NCBI RefSeq assembly: GCF_014650815.1
Contig: NZ_BMVR01000024.1
Span: 1-64,000, forward strand
Source of the DNA: Streptomyces flavofungini
Lineage (GTDB): Bacteria > Actinomycetota > Actinomycetes > Streptomycetales > Streptomycetaceae
Direction: 5' to 3'
Length of the DNA stretch: 64,000 bases
In this document: one piece after another, positions 17,554 through 26,480 of the stretch
Layout of the letters: every line of letters begins with the position of its first letter
How positions within the stretch are numbered: position 1 is the first letter of the stretch
Made by a program: the position numbers and the translations under genes
Notes under the pieces: generated by a model
Database searches by the model: none
What the model saw: the letters and a program-made list of their open reading frames with translations, nothing else
Told to the model about the DNA's origin: nothing

Positions 17554-18461
17554 CGTGCTTCTCCCGCGAGGTAGTCGGCGCTTTGGGCGGTGAGTTCCAT
17601 GAAGGCCTCCTCCAAGGACGCCGAGCGTGGGGCCAGTTCGTGCAGCGGCAGGGCGTGGCGGCAGGCGAGGTCGCCGACGCGGGCCGCGTCCAGGCCGGTG
17701 ACGGTGAGCAGCGGCCCGTCCTGGTGGACCACGGCGCCCGCGGCGGTCAGGACGTCCGCCAGGTCGGCGGCGCGCGGGGTGCGCACGGTGACGTTCGCCC
17801 CGGTGCCCCGGGCCGCGAACCGGGTGAGGCTCTCGGCGGCGATCAGCTCGCCGCGCCCGATGACGATCAGCTCGTCGGCCGTGTTCTCCATCTCGGACAT
17901 CAGATGGCTGGACACGAAGACGGTGCGGCCCTCGGCGGCCAGGCGCCGGAACAGGCCGCGCACCCACAGCACGCCTTCCGGGTCGAGCCCGTTGAGCGGC
18001 TCGTCGAAGAGGAGCACCGGCGGATCGCCGAGCAGCGCGGCGGCGATACCGAGGCGCTGCCGCATGCCGAGCGAGAACCCCCCGATGCGGCGCCGTCCCG
18101 CCGCCCCGGCGAGCCCGACCTCCGCGAGGACCTCGTCCACGCGGCGGCGCGGGATGCGGTTGCTGCGGGCGAGCACGGCGAGGTGCGCGGCGGCGCTGCG
18201 GCCGCCGTGCATGTCGCCCGCGTCGAGCAGCGCGCCCACATGGCGCAGGCCGCGCGGTCGGTCGCGGAAGGAGCGCCCGCCGACGGTGACGGTGCCGCCC
18301 GTCGGCTGGTTCAGGCCGAGGATCATGCGCAGGGTGGTGGACTTGCCCGCGCCGTTCGGCCCGAGGAAGCCCGTGACGTATCCGGGCCGCACCGTGAACG
18401 TGAGGTCCTTGACGGCCGTCGTCGCGCCGTAGCGCTTGGTCAGGTCCTTGACTTCGATCAT
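17550..18461 (-). CDS. ABC transporter ATP-binding protein (exporter)
   Basis: 303 aa. Walker A GPNGAGKST (about 34-42), signature SLGMRQRLGIA, Walker B VLLFDEPLNGLDP and switch His in SSHLMSE are all intact. The C-terminal 90 residues form the accessory domain common to CcmA/DrrA-like exporter ATPases. It drives the overlapping ABC-2 permease. The ATG is 6 bases from a weak CACCGT box on this strand, so a leaderless start is possible. Divergent, 132 bp, from the histidine kinase gene. Confidence 0.93.
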   Translation of the reverse strand: MIEVKDLTKRYGATTAVKDLTFTVRPGYVTGFLGPNGAGKSTTLRMILGLNQPTGGTVTVGGRSFRDRPRGLRHVGALLDAGDMHGGRSAAAHLAVLARSNRIPRRRVDEVLAEVGLAGAAGRRRIGGFSLGMRQRLGIAAALLGDPPVLLFDEPLNGLDPEGVLWVRGLFRRLAAEGRTVFVSSHLMSEMENTADELIVIGRGELIAAESLTRFAARGTGANVTVRTPRAADLADVLTAAGAVVHQDGPLLTVTGLDAARVGDLACRHALPLHELAPRSASLEEAFMELTAQSADYLAGEAR

Positions 18462-18581
18462 GCGTCAACGGTGCCGGGAGCGGGGGCCGTCGGGCATCGG
18501 CCCGCCGCCGACAATCCGGGCCGCCCGGTGTCGACCCTGGTTGTACACCCGTGGGCCGATCCCCGCCGTTGATCACGCGCT

Positions 18582-18587
18582 TACGAT
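18582..18587 (+). promoter_or_regulatory. Probable -10 box, histidine kinase gene
   Basis: TACGAT six bases before the ATG at 18594, consistent with a leaderless transcript. Confidence 0.5.
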
Positions 18588-18593
18588 GTCGAC

Positions 18594-19835
18594 ATGTCCG
18601 TGACACCACCGCAGCCCCCGTTCAAGCGCGTGCCGCCGCATACGTGGACGGCGCTGGCCTGGCTGGTGGGGTCGGCCCTGACGTTCCTCTTCCGGTTCCG
18701 GCTCCCGGGTGAGGCCCAGCCCGCGCAGCAGGGAGTCATCTTCTTCCGCTGGGACGGCATGGTGATGCTGGCCGTGACGACCGCGCTGGCCTTCGAGGGC
18801 AGCCGCCGCCTGCACCGGAGCCCGCTCGCCGGGCTCGTCCTGATCCTGCTCGCCGCTGCGGGCGCCTCGACGCCGCTGAGCGTGGCCGAGATCCCACTGC
18901 TGCAGTTCGTGGCGGCCGACGTCGCGGTGTACGTCATCGCCGCGACACGGCCGCGCCGGACCGGGATCGCCGCCCTTGCCATGGCGCTCGGCACGCTCAC
19001 CGGATATCTGCTCACGCGCCTCGCGTTCGGCTGGGTCGTCGGGACCTCGGCGGAGCTGACGGTCGCGCTGACGGCCGTCGTCGCCTGGCTTCTCGGCGAC
19101 GCGTCCCACCAGTCCCGGCTCCACGCCGAGCAGCTGCGCGAGCAGGCCGCCGCCCGGGCCGTCACCGCCGAACGGCTCCGCATCGCACGCGAGTTGCACG
19201 ACATGGTCGCGCACAGCATCGGCATCATCGCCCTCCAGTCCGGCGCGGCGCGCCGCGTCATCGGCACGCAGCCCGAGCGGGCCCGCGGCGCCCTCGGCGA
19301 GATCGAGACGGCGAGCCGCGAGACGCTCTCCGGCCTGCGCCGCATGCTCGGCGCGCTGCGCACCCCGGAACCGGGCAGGGCGCGGGAGACGGCCCCGCTC
19401 GACCCGGGCCTCGGCCTCGCCGACGTGGACCGGCTCGCGCAGACCACCACGGCCGCGGGTGTGCGCGTCGACGTGCGCTGGCTCGGCGAACTCCGGCCGG
19501 TGCCGCCGGAGATCGACGTGTCGGCGTACCGCATCATCCAGGAGGCGGTCACCAATGTGGTGCGGCACGCGGGCACCCGCTCCTGCCGGGTGACCGTCGA
19601 CCGCCGTGACGACGAGCTGACGATCGAGGTCCTCGACGGCGGACCCGGCAACGAGGCGGCGGCCGACGGCGGGGCGGGGGCGGTCCGGAGCACGGCCGTG
19701 GACGCCCCCGGCTACGGCCTGCTCGGCATGCGTGAGCGGGTCGGCCTGCTGCACGGGGAGTTCAGCGCGCGGCCGCGTCCCGAGGGCGGCTTCCGCGTGG
19801 CGGCACGGCTGCCCGTTCCCGCGGATGTGCGATGA
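18594..19835 (+). CDS. Two-component sensor histidine kinase (NarL/DesK class)
   Basis: 413 aa membrane kinase. Five or so hydrophobic segments in residues 18-185 form the sensor; there is no large external loop, so it probably senses within the membrane. HisKA_3 dimerisation domain with LRIARELHDMVAHSIG (phospho-acceptor His about 202) and HATPase_c with YRIIQEAVTNVVRHAG and GYGLLGMRERVGLL. It phosphorylates the response regulator whose start overlaps its stop (ATGA). The pair is divergent from an ABC exporter, its likely target. Confidence 0.93.
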   Translation: MSVTPPQPPFKRVPPHTWTALAWLVGSALTFLFRFRLPGEAQPAQQGVIFFRWDGMVMLAVTTALAFEGSRRLHRSPLAGLVLILLAAAGASTPLSVAEIPLLQFVAADVAVYVIAATRPRRTGIAALAMALGTLTGYLLTRLAFGWVVGTSAELTVALTAVVAWLLGDASHQSRLHAEQLREQAAARAVTAERLRIARELHDMVAHSIGIIALQSGAARRVIGTQPERARGALGEIETASRETLSGLRRMLGALRTPEPGRARETAPLDPGLGLADVDRLAQTTTAAGVRVDVRWLGELRPVPPEIDVSAYRIIQEAVTNVVRHAGTRSCRVTVDRRDDELTIEVLDGGPGNEAAADGGAGAVRSTAVDAPGYGLLGMRERVGLLHGEFSARPRPEGGFRVAARLPVPADVR

Positions 19836-20521
19836 CGGCGCCCACCGCCCCGGCCGACGACCGGCGGCCCGTCAGCGTCGTCCTGGCCGACGACCAGCCG
19901 CTGGTGCGTACGGCGCTGCAGATGGTCATCTCCGAGGCCGACGACCTCGAAGTCGTCGGCGAGGCCGGGAACGGCGCCGAGGCGGTTCGCCTGACCGCGG
20001 AGCTCGGCCCCGACGTCGTGGTCATGGACATCCGGATGCCCGGTATGGACGGCATCGAGGCCACCCGCCTGATCACGGGGGCGACGGACGCCACCCGCAT
20101 CGTCGTCCTGACGACGTTCGACGACGACGATTACGTGTACGGGGCGCTGCGCGCCGGAGCCTCCGGGTTCCTGGTCAAGGACATGGCGATCGACGAGATC
20201 CTCGCCGCCGTCCGCGTCGTCGCGGCCGGGGACGGACTGATCGCGCCGAGCGTCACCGGCCGCCTGATCAAGGAGTTCGCCGACCGCCCCGCCGCCGCCC
20301 CGCCACCCCGGGACGTCGCGGGCATCACCGACCGCGAGCGCGAGGTCCTGACCCTCGTCGGCGGCGGCCTGTCCAACCCCGAGATCGCCGAGCGGCTGCA
20401 CATCAGCGTCGCCACGGCCAAGACGTATGTGACGCGGCTGCTGTCCAAGCTGGGGGCCCGCGACCGGGTGCAGCTCGTGATCATCGCGTACGAGACGGGT
20501 CTGGTGGGGCCACCCCGCTGA
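19832..20521 (+). CDS. LuxR/NarL-family response regulator
   Basis: 229 aa. Receiver domain with acidic pocket LADDQP (about 16-21), phospho-acceptor Asp66 in VVMDIRMPG, conserved Thr in VVLTTFDDDDYV and Lys in SGFLVKDM; then a C-terminal LuxR HTH (about 160-225, LTDREREVL-like ITDREREVLTLVGGGLSNPEIA). Phosphorylated by the overlapping histidine kinase. Probable target is the divergent ABC exporter; no obvious direct-repeat operator was identified in the 132-bp divergent region. Confidence 0.94.
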   Translation: MTAPTAPADDRRPVSVVLADDQPLVRTALQMVISEADDLEVVGEAGNGAEAVRLTAELGPDVVVMDIRMPGMDGIEATRLITGATDATRIVVLTTFDDDDYVYGALRAGASGFLVKDMAIDEILAAVRVVAAGDGLIAPSVTGRLIKEFADRPAAAPPPRDVAGITDREREVLTLVGGGLSNPEIAERLHISVATAKTYVTRLLSKLGARDRVQLVIIAYETGLVGPPR

Positions 20522-20585
20522 ACCGGGCGGCGGGGCACCCTCGGCCCACGGGAGCCGCCGAGCGGCGCCCGGCATCGCTCCCCGT

Positions 20586-20591
20586 CACAAT
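20586..20591 (+). promoter_or_regulatory. Probable -10 box, lipase maturation factor gene
   Basis: CACAAT six bases before the GTG at 20598. An AAGGGG run directly before the GTG is too close for normal ribosome binding, favouring a leaderless start. Confidence 0.4.
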
Positions 20592-20597
20592 GAAGGG

Positions 20598-22040
20598 GTG
20601 GAGTGGTTCACGGCGGACTCCTACTGGCTGAGCCGTCTGGTGTTCCAGCGGGTCCTGGCCGCGGTCTATCTCGTCGCCTTCCTGGGCGCCGCGCTGCAGT
20701 TCCGCGCGCTCATCGGCGCGCGCGGCATGCTGCCCGTGCCCCGGTTCGTCGCGGCGGTGCCGTTCCGGCGGGCGCCGAGCGTCTTCCACTTCCACTACTC
20801 GGACCGGTTCTTCGCGCTGTGGGCCTGGACGGGCTGCGCGGTGGCCGTGGCGCTGCTCGCGGGCGTCGACGGGCTGCTGCCGCTGTGGGGCGCGATGCTG
20901 CTGTGGCTGGTGCCGTGGGCGCTGTACCTGTCCATCGTGAACGTGGGGCAGACCTGGTACGGCTTCGGCTGGGAGTCGCTGCTGCTGGAGGTCGGCTTCC
21001 TCGCCGTGTTCCTCGCGGGGGACGACGTCGGGCCGCCGGTCCTTGTGCTGTTCCTGCTGCGCTGGGTGCTCTTCCGGGTCGAGTTCGGCGCGGGCCTGAT
21101 CAAGATGCGCGGCGACCCGTGCTGGCGCTCCCTGACCTGTCTGTACTTCCACCACGAGACGCAGCCGCTGCCGGGGCCGCTGAGCTGGTTCTTCCACCGC
21201 CTCCCCCGGCGCCTGCACCGCGTCGAGGCGGCGGCCAACCACGTCACCCAACTCGCCGTGCCCTTCCTCCTCTTCACCCCGCAGCCGGTCGCGACGGGCG
21301 CGGCCCTCCTGATGGCCGCCACCCAGCTCTGGCTGGTCCTGTCCGGCAACTTCTCCTGGCTCAACTGGCTGACGATCGCGCTCGCCCTCAGCGCCGTCGA
21401 CTGCCACCGCCTGCTCGGCGACGCGGCGGCCCCGCCCGCGGCTCTCGGCGCTCCCCCGCTCTGGTACGAGGTCCTGGTCATCGCCGTCACGGCGGGGCTC
21501 CTCGCCCTGAGCTGCCGCCCGGCCCGCAATCTGTTCTCCCGGCGGCAGGTCATGAACCACTCCTTCGACCCGCTGCATCTGGTCAACGCCTACGGCGCGT
21601 TCGGCAGCGTCAGCCGGGTGCGGCACGAGGTCGTGATCGAGGGGACGTCGGACACGGACCCTCGGCCGGATGCGGAGTGGCGGGAGTACGAGTTCAAGGG
21701 CAAGCCCGGGGACGTACGGCGCTGGCCGCGTCAGTTCGCGCCGTACCATCTGCGGCTCGACTGGATGATGTGGTTCGCGGGGCTCTCGCCCGCCTACGCG
21801 CGATCGTGGTTCGGGCCGCTGGTGGAACGGCTGCTGGCCGGGGACCGGGACACGCTGCGGCTGCTGCGCCGCTGCCCCTTCCCCGACCAGCCACCGCGCT
21901 ACGTACGGGCCCGCCTGTACCGCTACCGCTGCACGACCTGGCGGGAGCTGCGCGCGACGGGCGCATGCTGGGAACGCCGCTACGTACGCGAGTTCTTTCC
22001 GCCGACGCGACTCGACACGAACCCGTCACCGGACGTCTGA
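20598..22040 (+). CDS. Lipase maturation factor-like membrane protein
   Basis: 480 aa. Matches the LMF1/LMF2 family layout: about eight membrane helices with WYGFGWESLLLEVGFLAVFL (about 117-136), FRVEFGAGLIKMRGDPCWRSLTCLYFHHETQPLPGPLSW (about 160-200), then a soluble C-terminal domain with WREYEFKGKPGD and RLDWMMWFAG. In vertebrates LMF1 is an ER protein needed for lipoprotein lipase folding; the bacterial homologues have no established role. Ends with a Tyr/Arg-rich domain. GTG start, probably leaderless. Monocistronic; convergent with the fucose operon, 34 bp between stops. Confidence 0.85.
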   Translation: MEWFTADSYWLSRLVFQRVLAAVYLVAFLGAALQFRALIGARGMLPVPRFVAAVPFRRAPSVFHFHYSDRFFALWAWTGCAVAVALLAGVDGLLPLWGAMLLWLVPWALYLSIVNVGQTWYGFGWESLLLEVGFLAVFLAGDDVGPPVLVLFLLRWVLFRVEFGAGLIKMRGDPCWRSLTCLYFHHETQPLPGPLSWFFHRLPRRLHRVEAAANHVTQLAVPFLLFTPQPVATGAALLMAATQLWLVLSGNFSWLNWLTIALALSAVDCHRLLGDAAAPPAALGAPPLWYEVLVIAVTAGLLALSCRPARNLFSRRQVMNHSFDPLHLVNAYGAFGSVSRVRHEVVIEGTSDTDPRPDAEWREYEFKGKPGDVRRWPRQFAPYHLRLDWMMWFAGLSPAYARSWFGPLVERLLAGDRDTLRLLRRCPFPDQPPRYVRARLYRYRCTTWRELRATGACWERRYVREFFPPTRLDTNPSPDV

Positions 22041-22074
22041 CCTCGCCGGGCGGCCGCGGCGTGCTTCGTGAGGT

Positions 22075-22944
22075 TCACAGGCCCCGCCCCTGATCCGACA
22101 GCCCGTAGACGCGCCGCGCCGTGCCGGCGAAGACCTCCGTACGCTCGGCGTCACTCAGCTCGGCCGTCATCTCATGTGCCGCGTCGACCACGTGACCGTA
22201 CGGGGCCGCGAGGCCCGACACCGGCCAGTCCGAGCCGAACATCAGCCGGCCGGGACCCAACGCCTCCAGGGCGGTGTCCGTGTACGGGCGCAGGTCCGAG
22301 GGCGTCCAGGTCGCCCAGTCGGCCTCCGTCACGAGCCCGGACAGCTTGGCGGTGGTGTTCGGCAGGGACGCGAGCACGCGCAGGGACGTCGCCCAGGGTT
22401 CGAGGGCGCCGGACGCGATGGGCGGCTTGCCCAGGTGGTCGAGCACGAAGGAGACGTGCGGCAGGCGCGCGGCGGCCTCGGCGCACAGCGGCAGTTGGTC
22501 GGGGCGCACCACGAGGTCGTACACGAGGCCCGCGTCCGCCACGGCGGCGAGGCCGCGCCGCACGTCCGCGCGCAGCAGCCACTGCGGGTCGGGGTCGGAC
22601 TGCACCTGGTGCCGGATGCCCACCAGGTGCTTGCCGCCAGGCAGTTCGACGAGGGCGGCCAGGGCTTCGGCGACGTCGGGCCGGGTCAGGTCGGTCCAGC
22701 CGACGACCCCGGCGATCAGGTCGCTGTCCGCCGCGAGCGCCAGGAACTCGGGGGTCTCCTCGGCCACGGTGACGGTCTGCACGAGGACGGTGGCGACGAC
22801 CCCGGCGGCGCGGGCGTGCGGCGCGAGGTCGTCGACGGTGAAGGTCCGCCGGATCGGGGCCAGTTCGGGCCCGGTGATCCAGTCCTGGTCGCGCACGGCG
22901 AGGTCCCACACGTGGTGGTGGGCGTCAACGATCGCCGGTGTCAC
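22075..22944 (-). CDS. Amidohydrolase-family lactonase, probable L-fuconolactonase
   Basis: 289 aa. TIM-barrel amidohydrolase-2 protein; starts with the metal motif VDAHHHVWD (about residues 6-14) and has FVLDHLGKP (about 180-188) and FGSDWPVSG near 245, the conserved strand ends of the fuconolactonase/2-pyrone-dicarboxylate lactonase group. Role inferred from context: hydrolysis of L-fucono-1,5-lactone to L-fuconate. GTG at 22944 is preferred: it overlaps the mutarotase stop as GTGA and has GGGAA upstream; an in-frame ATG four codons earlier has no ribosome site. Last gene of the operon. Confidence 0.88.
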   Translation of the reverse strand: MTPAIVDAHHHVWDLAVRDQDWITGPELAPIRRTFTVDDLAPHARAAGVVATVLVQTVTVAEETPEFLALAADSDLIAGVVGWTDLTRPDVAEALAALVELPGGKHLVGIRHQVQSDPDPQWLLRADVRRGLAAVADAGLVYDLVVRPDQLPLCAEAAARLPHVSFVLDHLGKPPIASGALEPWATSLRVLASLPNTTAKLSGLVTEADWATWTPSDLRPYTDTALEALGPGRLMFGSDWPVSGLAAPYGHVVDAAHEMTAELSDAERTEVFAGTARRVYGLSDQGRGL

Positions 22945-23255
22945 GGCAGTTCCCATACGACGGGCAGGCCCGCGCCCGCGCCGTCGTCGGAGTAGTCGTG
23001 GACCACGTCGAGCAGCTCCGCCATGCGCGCCTGCCAGGCCACGTTCACGGGCAGCTTCTCCAGCTCGGCGAGGAGGCGGGCGTAGTCCGCGCACTCCAGG
23101 ACGTGGAACAGGTCGGTGCCGCTGCGCCAGATCGTCCAGGACGTGGCGCCCGCGGCGCGGATCGCCGTGGTCAGTTCGGCGGGGACCTCGCGGTGCGCGG
23201 CGTCGTACTCCTCGACGCGGTCGGCGCGGACCTTGGTGTGCAGGGCGACTCTCAT
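22941..23255 (-). CDS. L-rhamnose/6-deoxyhexose mutarotase (RhaM/DUF718 family)
   Basis: 104 aa, the normal length. Typical residues: ALHTKVRADRVEEYDAAH at the N-terminus, WRSGTDLFHVLE (about 43-54) and VNVAWQARMAEL (about 70-81). Family members interconvert anomers of L-rhamnose and related sugars, supplying the beta form to the next enzyme. In this operon the likely sugar is L-fucose. Start ATG overlaps the stop of the aldo/keto reductase (ATGA) and its own stop overlaps the lactonase GTG. Confidence 0.92.
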   Translation of the reverse strand: MRVALHTKVRADRVEEYDAAHREVPAELTTAIRAAGATSWTIWRSGTDLFHVLECADYARLLAELEKLPVNVAWQARMAELLDVVHDYSDDGAGAGLPVVWELP

Positions 23256-24280
23256 CGGGCGTCAGCCTCTCCGGGGAAGCCCTCTCCGGGCACGGGCACC
23301 TCGGGCGGCAGCAGGCCCTCCGCCCGCGCCTCCTGCCAGAAGCCGGCGGGCACGTCGGCCGTGAACTGCGCGGCGGCATCGGCGACTTGGCCGGGCGCGT
23401 GGATGCCGACCAGGACGCTCGCCACCGCCGGGTGGCCGAAGGGGAAGGCGAGGGCGGCGGCCCGCAGGGTGGTGCCGTGCCGGACGGCGAGGGCCGCCAA
23501 CGAGCGGGCCCGGTCGAGGAGTTCGCCGGGCGCCTCGGTGTAGTCGAAGCGCGCTCCCTCCTTCGGGTCGGCGAGGAGCCCGGAGTTGAAGACGCCGCCG
23601 ATGACGATCGACGCGCCGCGTGCGCTCGCGGCGGGCAGCAGCTCGGCGAGGGCCTGGTGGTCGAGGAGCGTGTAGCGGCCCGCGCACAGCACGGCGTCGA
23701 CGTCGGTGTCCCGGACGAAGCGGGTCAGCATCTCGGCCTGGTTCATGCCCGCCCCGATGGCGCCCACGACGCCCTCGGAGCGCAGCCGTTCCAGGGCGGG
23801 ATAGCCCTCGCGGAAGGCCTCTTCGCCGTGGTCGTCCGGGTCGTGGAGGTAGACGATGTCGACCCGGTCGAGGCCGAGCCGCTCCAGGCTGGCCTCGATC
23901 GAGCGGCGCACGCCGTCCGCGCTGAAGTCCCAGCGGCGCCGGTGCGCGGCGGGCACGGCGAAGCCGCCGTCGGCCAGGTCGTCGCCGGTCACCGGCCCGC
24001 TGACCGGCTCCAGGATCCGCCCCACCTTCGTGGAGATCGTGTACGCGTCCCGGGGGCGCCCGCGCAGGGCCGCGCCGATCCTGCGCTCGGACAGGCCGAG
24101 GCCGTAGTGCGGCGCGGTGTCGAAGTAGCGCAGGCCCGCGTCCCAGGCGGAGTCGAGCGCGACGGCCGCGTCCTCGTCGGTGACGGGCGAGTAGAGGTTG
24201 CCGATGCCCGCGCCGCCGTACGACAGCTCGCTGACGCGGACGGCGCTGCGGCCGAGGGGCCGCTGGCCTATGCCGCTCAC
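23252..24280 (-). CDS. Aldo/keto reductase, probable L-fucose dehydrogenase
   Basis: 342 aa AKR TIM barrel. Catalytic tetrad visible: Asp and Tyr in FDTAPHYGLGLSER (about 54-67), Lys in ISTKVG, His in VYLHDPDDHG. The family includes D-threo-aldose 1-dehydrogenase (L-fucose dehydrogenase), which oxidises C1 of L-fucose to the lactone with NAD(P). Position in the operon between the deoxy-sugar SDR and mutarotase supports that activity. GTG start overlapping the SDR stop (GTGA). Confidence 0.88.
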   Translation of the reverse strand: MSGIGQRPLGRSAVRVSELSYGGAGIGNLYSPVTDEDAAVALDSAWDAGLRYFDTAPHYGLGLSERRIGAALRGRPRDAYTISTKVGRILEPVSGPVTGDDLADGGFAVPAAHRRRWDFSADGVRRSIEASLERLGLDRVDIVYLHDPDDHGEEAFREGYPALERLRSEGVVGAIGAGMNQAEMLTRFVRDTDVDAVLCAGRYTLLDHQALAELLPAASARGASIVIGGVFNSGLLADPKEGARFDYTEAPGELLDRARSLAALAVRHGTTLRAAALAFPFGHPAVASVLVGIHAPGQVADAAAQFTADVPAGFWQEARAEGLLPPEVPVPGEGFPGEADAR

Positions 24281-25032
24281 TGGGCCACCGGCCGCAGCCG
24301 CAGGCCCTGCATGCCGCCGTCCACGGCGAGCGCGGTGCCGGTGGTGGCGCCGGACAGGGGGCTCGCCAGATAGGCGATGGCCCCGGCGACCTCGTCGGCG
24401 GAGACGAGGCGGCCGGTGGGCTGGCGGGCCTCCAGGGCGGCGCGCTCGGCCGCCGGGTCGTCGGCGGCGTCGAGGAGGCGGCCGACCCACGGGGTGTCCA
24501 CGGTGCCGGGGTTGACGCAGTTCACGCGCACTCCTTCCCGTACGTGGTCGGCGGCCATGGCGAGGGTGAGGGAGAGTACGGCACCCTTGGACGCGGAGTA
24601 CAGGGCGCGCTGCGGCAGGCCCGCGGTCGCGGCGATGGAGCAGGTGTTGACGATCGCCGCGTGCGCGGACGACCGCAGGTGCGGGAGGGCGGCGCGGGTG
24701 GTGCGGACCAGGCCGAGGACGTTCACGTCGAGGACGGTGTGCCACCGGTCGTCGTCGTTGTCCTCGACGGTGCCCTGGGCGCCGATGCCCGCGTTGTTGA
24801 CCAGGACGTCAAGTCCGCCGAGGTCGGCCACCGCGGCCGCGACGGCGCCCCGCACCGCCGTGTCGTCGGTGACGTCGGCCGCGTATCCGCGCAGCGGTTT
24901 CCGCACGCCGCTCGGGTCGAGGTCGAGCACCGCCACCTGGGCGCCCCGGGCGGCGAGGAGTTCCGCCGTGGCCCGGCCGATGCCGGAAGCGCCGCCGGTG
25001 ACCAGAGCCCTGAGGCCGGTGAAGTCCGTCAT
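24277..25032 (-). CDS. SDR dehydrogenase, probable 2-keto-3-deoxy-L-fuconate dehydrogenase
   Basis: 251 aa classical short-chain dehydrogenase. TGGASGIG cofactor motif (about 12-19), NNAG (about 85-88), catalytic Ser in TCSIAA and YSASK (Tyr/Lys, about 150-154), and PGTVDTPW after the catalytic region. Context predicts oxidation at C4 of 2-keto-3-deoxy-L-fuconate to the 2,4-diketo acid. ATG overlaps the dehydratase stop (ATGA). Confidence 0.9.
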   Translation of the reverse strand: MTDFTGLRALVTGGASGIGRATAELLAARGAQVAVLDLDPSGVRKPLRGYAADVTDDTAVRGAVAAAVADLGGLDVLVNNAGIGAQGTVEDNDDDRWHTVLDVNVLGLVRTTRAALPHLRSSAHAAIVNTCSIAATAGLPQRALYSASKGAVLSLTLAMAADHVREGVRVNCVNPGTVDTPWVGRLLDAADDPAAERAALEARQPTGRLVSADEVAGAIAYLASPLSGATTGTALAVDGGMQGLRLRPVAQ

Positions 25033-26432
25033 GCCGCTGCCCCCTTCTTTGCCGCGGTTGCCGAGTCGGCCGTGGTGGCCGTGGTGGCGGTCTTGGCCGC
25101 GAGTTCGGCCTGATGAGCGAGGTCGGCGGCCCAGAAGCCGCCGCCGGGGTAGGTGAATTCCGCGAGGGACTCGGGACGCATCGTCGCCGAGAAGCCGGGC
25201 GCGGTGGGTGCGGTGTAGTGGCCGTCGCGGATCACGACGGGGTCCACGAAGTGTTCGTGGAGGTGGTCGACGTACTCGATGACGCGGTTCTCCGTGGTGC
25301 CGGACAGCGCGACGAAGTCGAACATCGACAGGTGCTGGACCAGCTCGCACAGGCCGACGCCGCCCGCGTGCGGGCACACCGGCACCCCGAACCGGGCGGC
25401 GAGCAGCAGGATCGCGAGGTTCTCGTTGACGCCGCCGACGCGGGCCGCGTCGAGCTGGAGGACGTCGATGGCGCCCGCCTGCAGGAGCTGTTTGAACACG
25501 ATGCGGTTCTGCACGTGCTCGCCGGTGGCCACCTTCACCGGGGCGACGGCCGCGCGGATCGTGGCGTGCCCGAGGACGTCGTCGGGGCTGGTGGGCTCCT
25601 CCACCCAGTACGGGTCGAACTCGGCGAGGGCGCGGGTCCAGCGCACGGCCTCGTCGACGTTCCAGCGCTGGTTGGCGTCGATGGCCATGCGGATGTCGGG
25701 GCCGATGGCCGCGCGGGCGGTGCGGCAGCGGCGGATGTCGTCGTCGAGGTCCGCGCCGACCTTCAGCTTGATCTGGGCGAAGCCGTCGGCGACGGCCTGC
25801 CGGGCCAGGCGGGTGAGCTTGTCGTCGCTGTAGCCGAGCCAGCCGGGCGAGGTGGTGTAGCCGGGGAAGCCTCGGTCGCGCAGCTCGGCCTCGCGGGCAT
25901 CCGCGCCGGTGCGGCCCGCCCGCAGCAGCTCCAGGGCCTCGGCCGGGCTGAGCGCGTCGGCGATGTAGCGGAAGTCGATCTGGGAGACCAGCCACTCGGG
26001 GTCGGCGTCGGCGAGGAGCTTCCACAGCGGGGTGCGGGCGCGCTTGGCGGCCAGGTCCCAGACGGCGTTGACGACGGCGCCGATCGCCATGTGCATCACG
26101 CCCTTCTCGGGCCCGAGCCAGCGCAGTTGGCTGTCGCCGACGAGGTCGCGGTTGAGCGTGCCCGGGTCCCCGCACAGCTCGTCGAGGGAGCGGCCGACGA
26201 CGTGGTGGCGCAGCGCGTCGATGGCGGCGACCTGTACGTCGTTGCCGCGCCCGATGGTGAAGGTGAAGCCGTGGCCTTCGAGTCCGTCCCCGGCGTCGGT
26301 GCGCAGCACCACATAGGCCGCCGAGTAGTCCGGGTCCGGGTTCATGGCGTCGGACCCGTCCAGTTCCCGGGAGGTCGGGAAGCGGATGTCGTAGGTGTCG
26401 ACCGCCGTGACGCGGCCGGGAGTTGGGGACAC
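25029..26432 (-). CDS. L-fuconate dehydratase (enolase superfamily)
   Basis: 467 aa. Strong resemblance to characterised L-fuconate dehydratases: NPDPDYSAAYVVL (about 30-42), FRYIADALSPAEAL, GYTTSPGWLGYSDDKL (about 190-205), then the metal/catalytic elements IKLKVGADL (Lys), AIDANQRW (Asp), VEEPTSPDD (Glu), ATGEH (Glu) and CPHAGGVGLCE (His). Converts L-fuconate to 2-keto-3-deoxy-L-fuconate. GTG start with GAAAGG upstream. The last 33 residues are an Ala/Thr/Lys tail not needed by the fold, unusual for the family. Overlaps the SDR by ATGA; lies 48 bp after the permease gene. Confidence 0.94.
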   Translation of the reverse strand: MSPTPGRVTAVDTYDIRFPTSRELDGSDAMNPDPDYSAAYVVLRTDAGDGLEGHGFTFTIGRGNDVQVAAIDALRHHVVGRSLDELCGDPGTLNRDLVGDSQLRWLGPEKGVMHMAIGAVVNAVWDLAAKRARTPLWKLLADADPEWLVSQIDFRYIADALSPAEALELLRAGRTGADAREAELRDRGFPGYTTSPGWLGYSDDKLTRLARQAVADGFAQIKLKVGADLDDDIRRCRTARAAIGPDIRMAIDANQRWNVDEAVRWTRALAEFDPYWVEEPTSPDDVLGHATIRAAVAPVKVATGEHVQNRIVFKQLLQAGAIDVLQLDAARVGGVNENLAILLLAARFGVPVCPHAGGVGLCELVQHLSMFDFVALSGTTENRVIEYVDHLHEHFVDPVVIRDGHYTAPTAPGFSATMRPESLAEFTYPGGGFWAADLAHQAELAAKTATTATTADSATAAKKGAAA

Positions 26433-26480
26433 AGGAGGCCTTTCCGGAAAGGAACAGGGAGCCAGGGGCGGGCGGGGACG

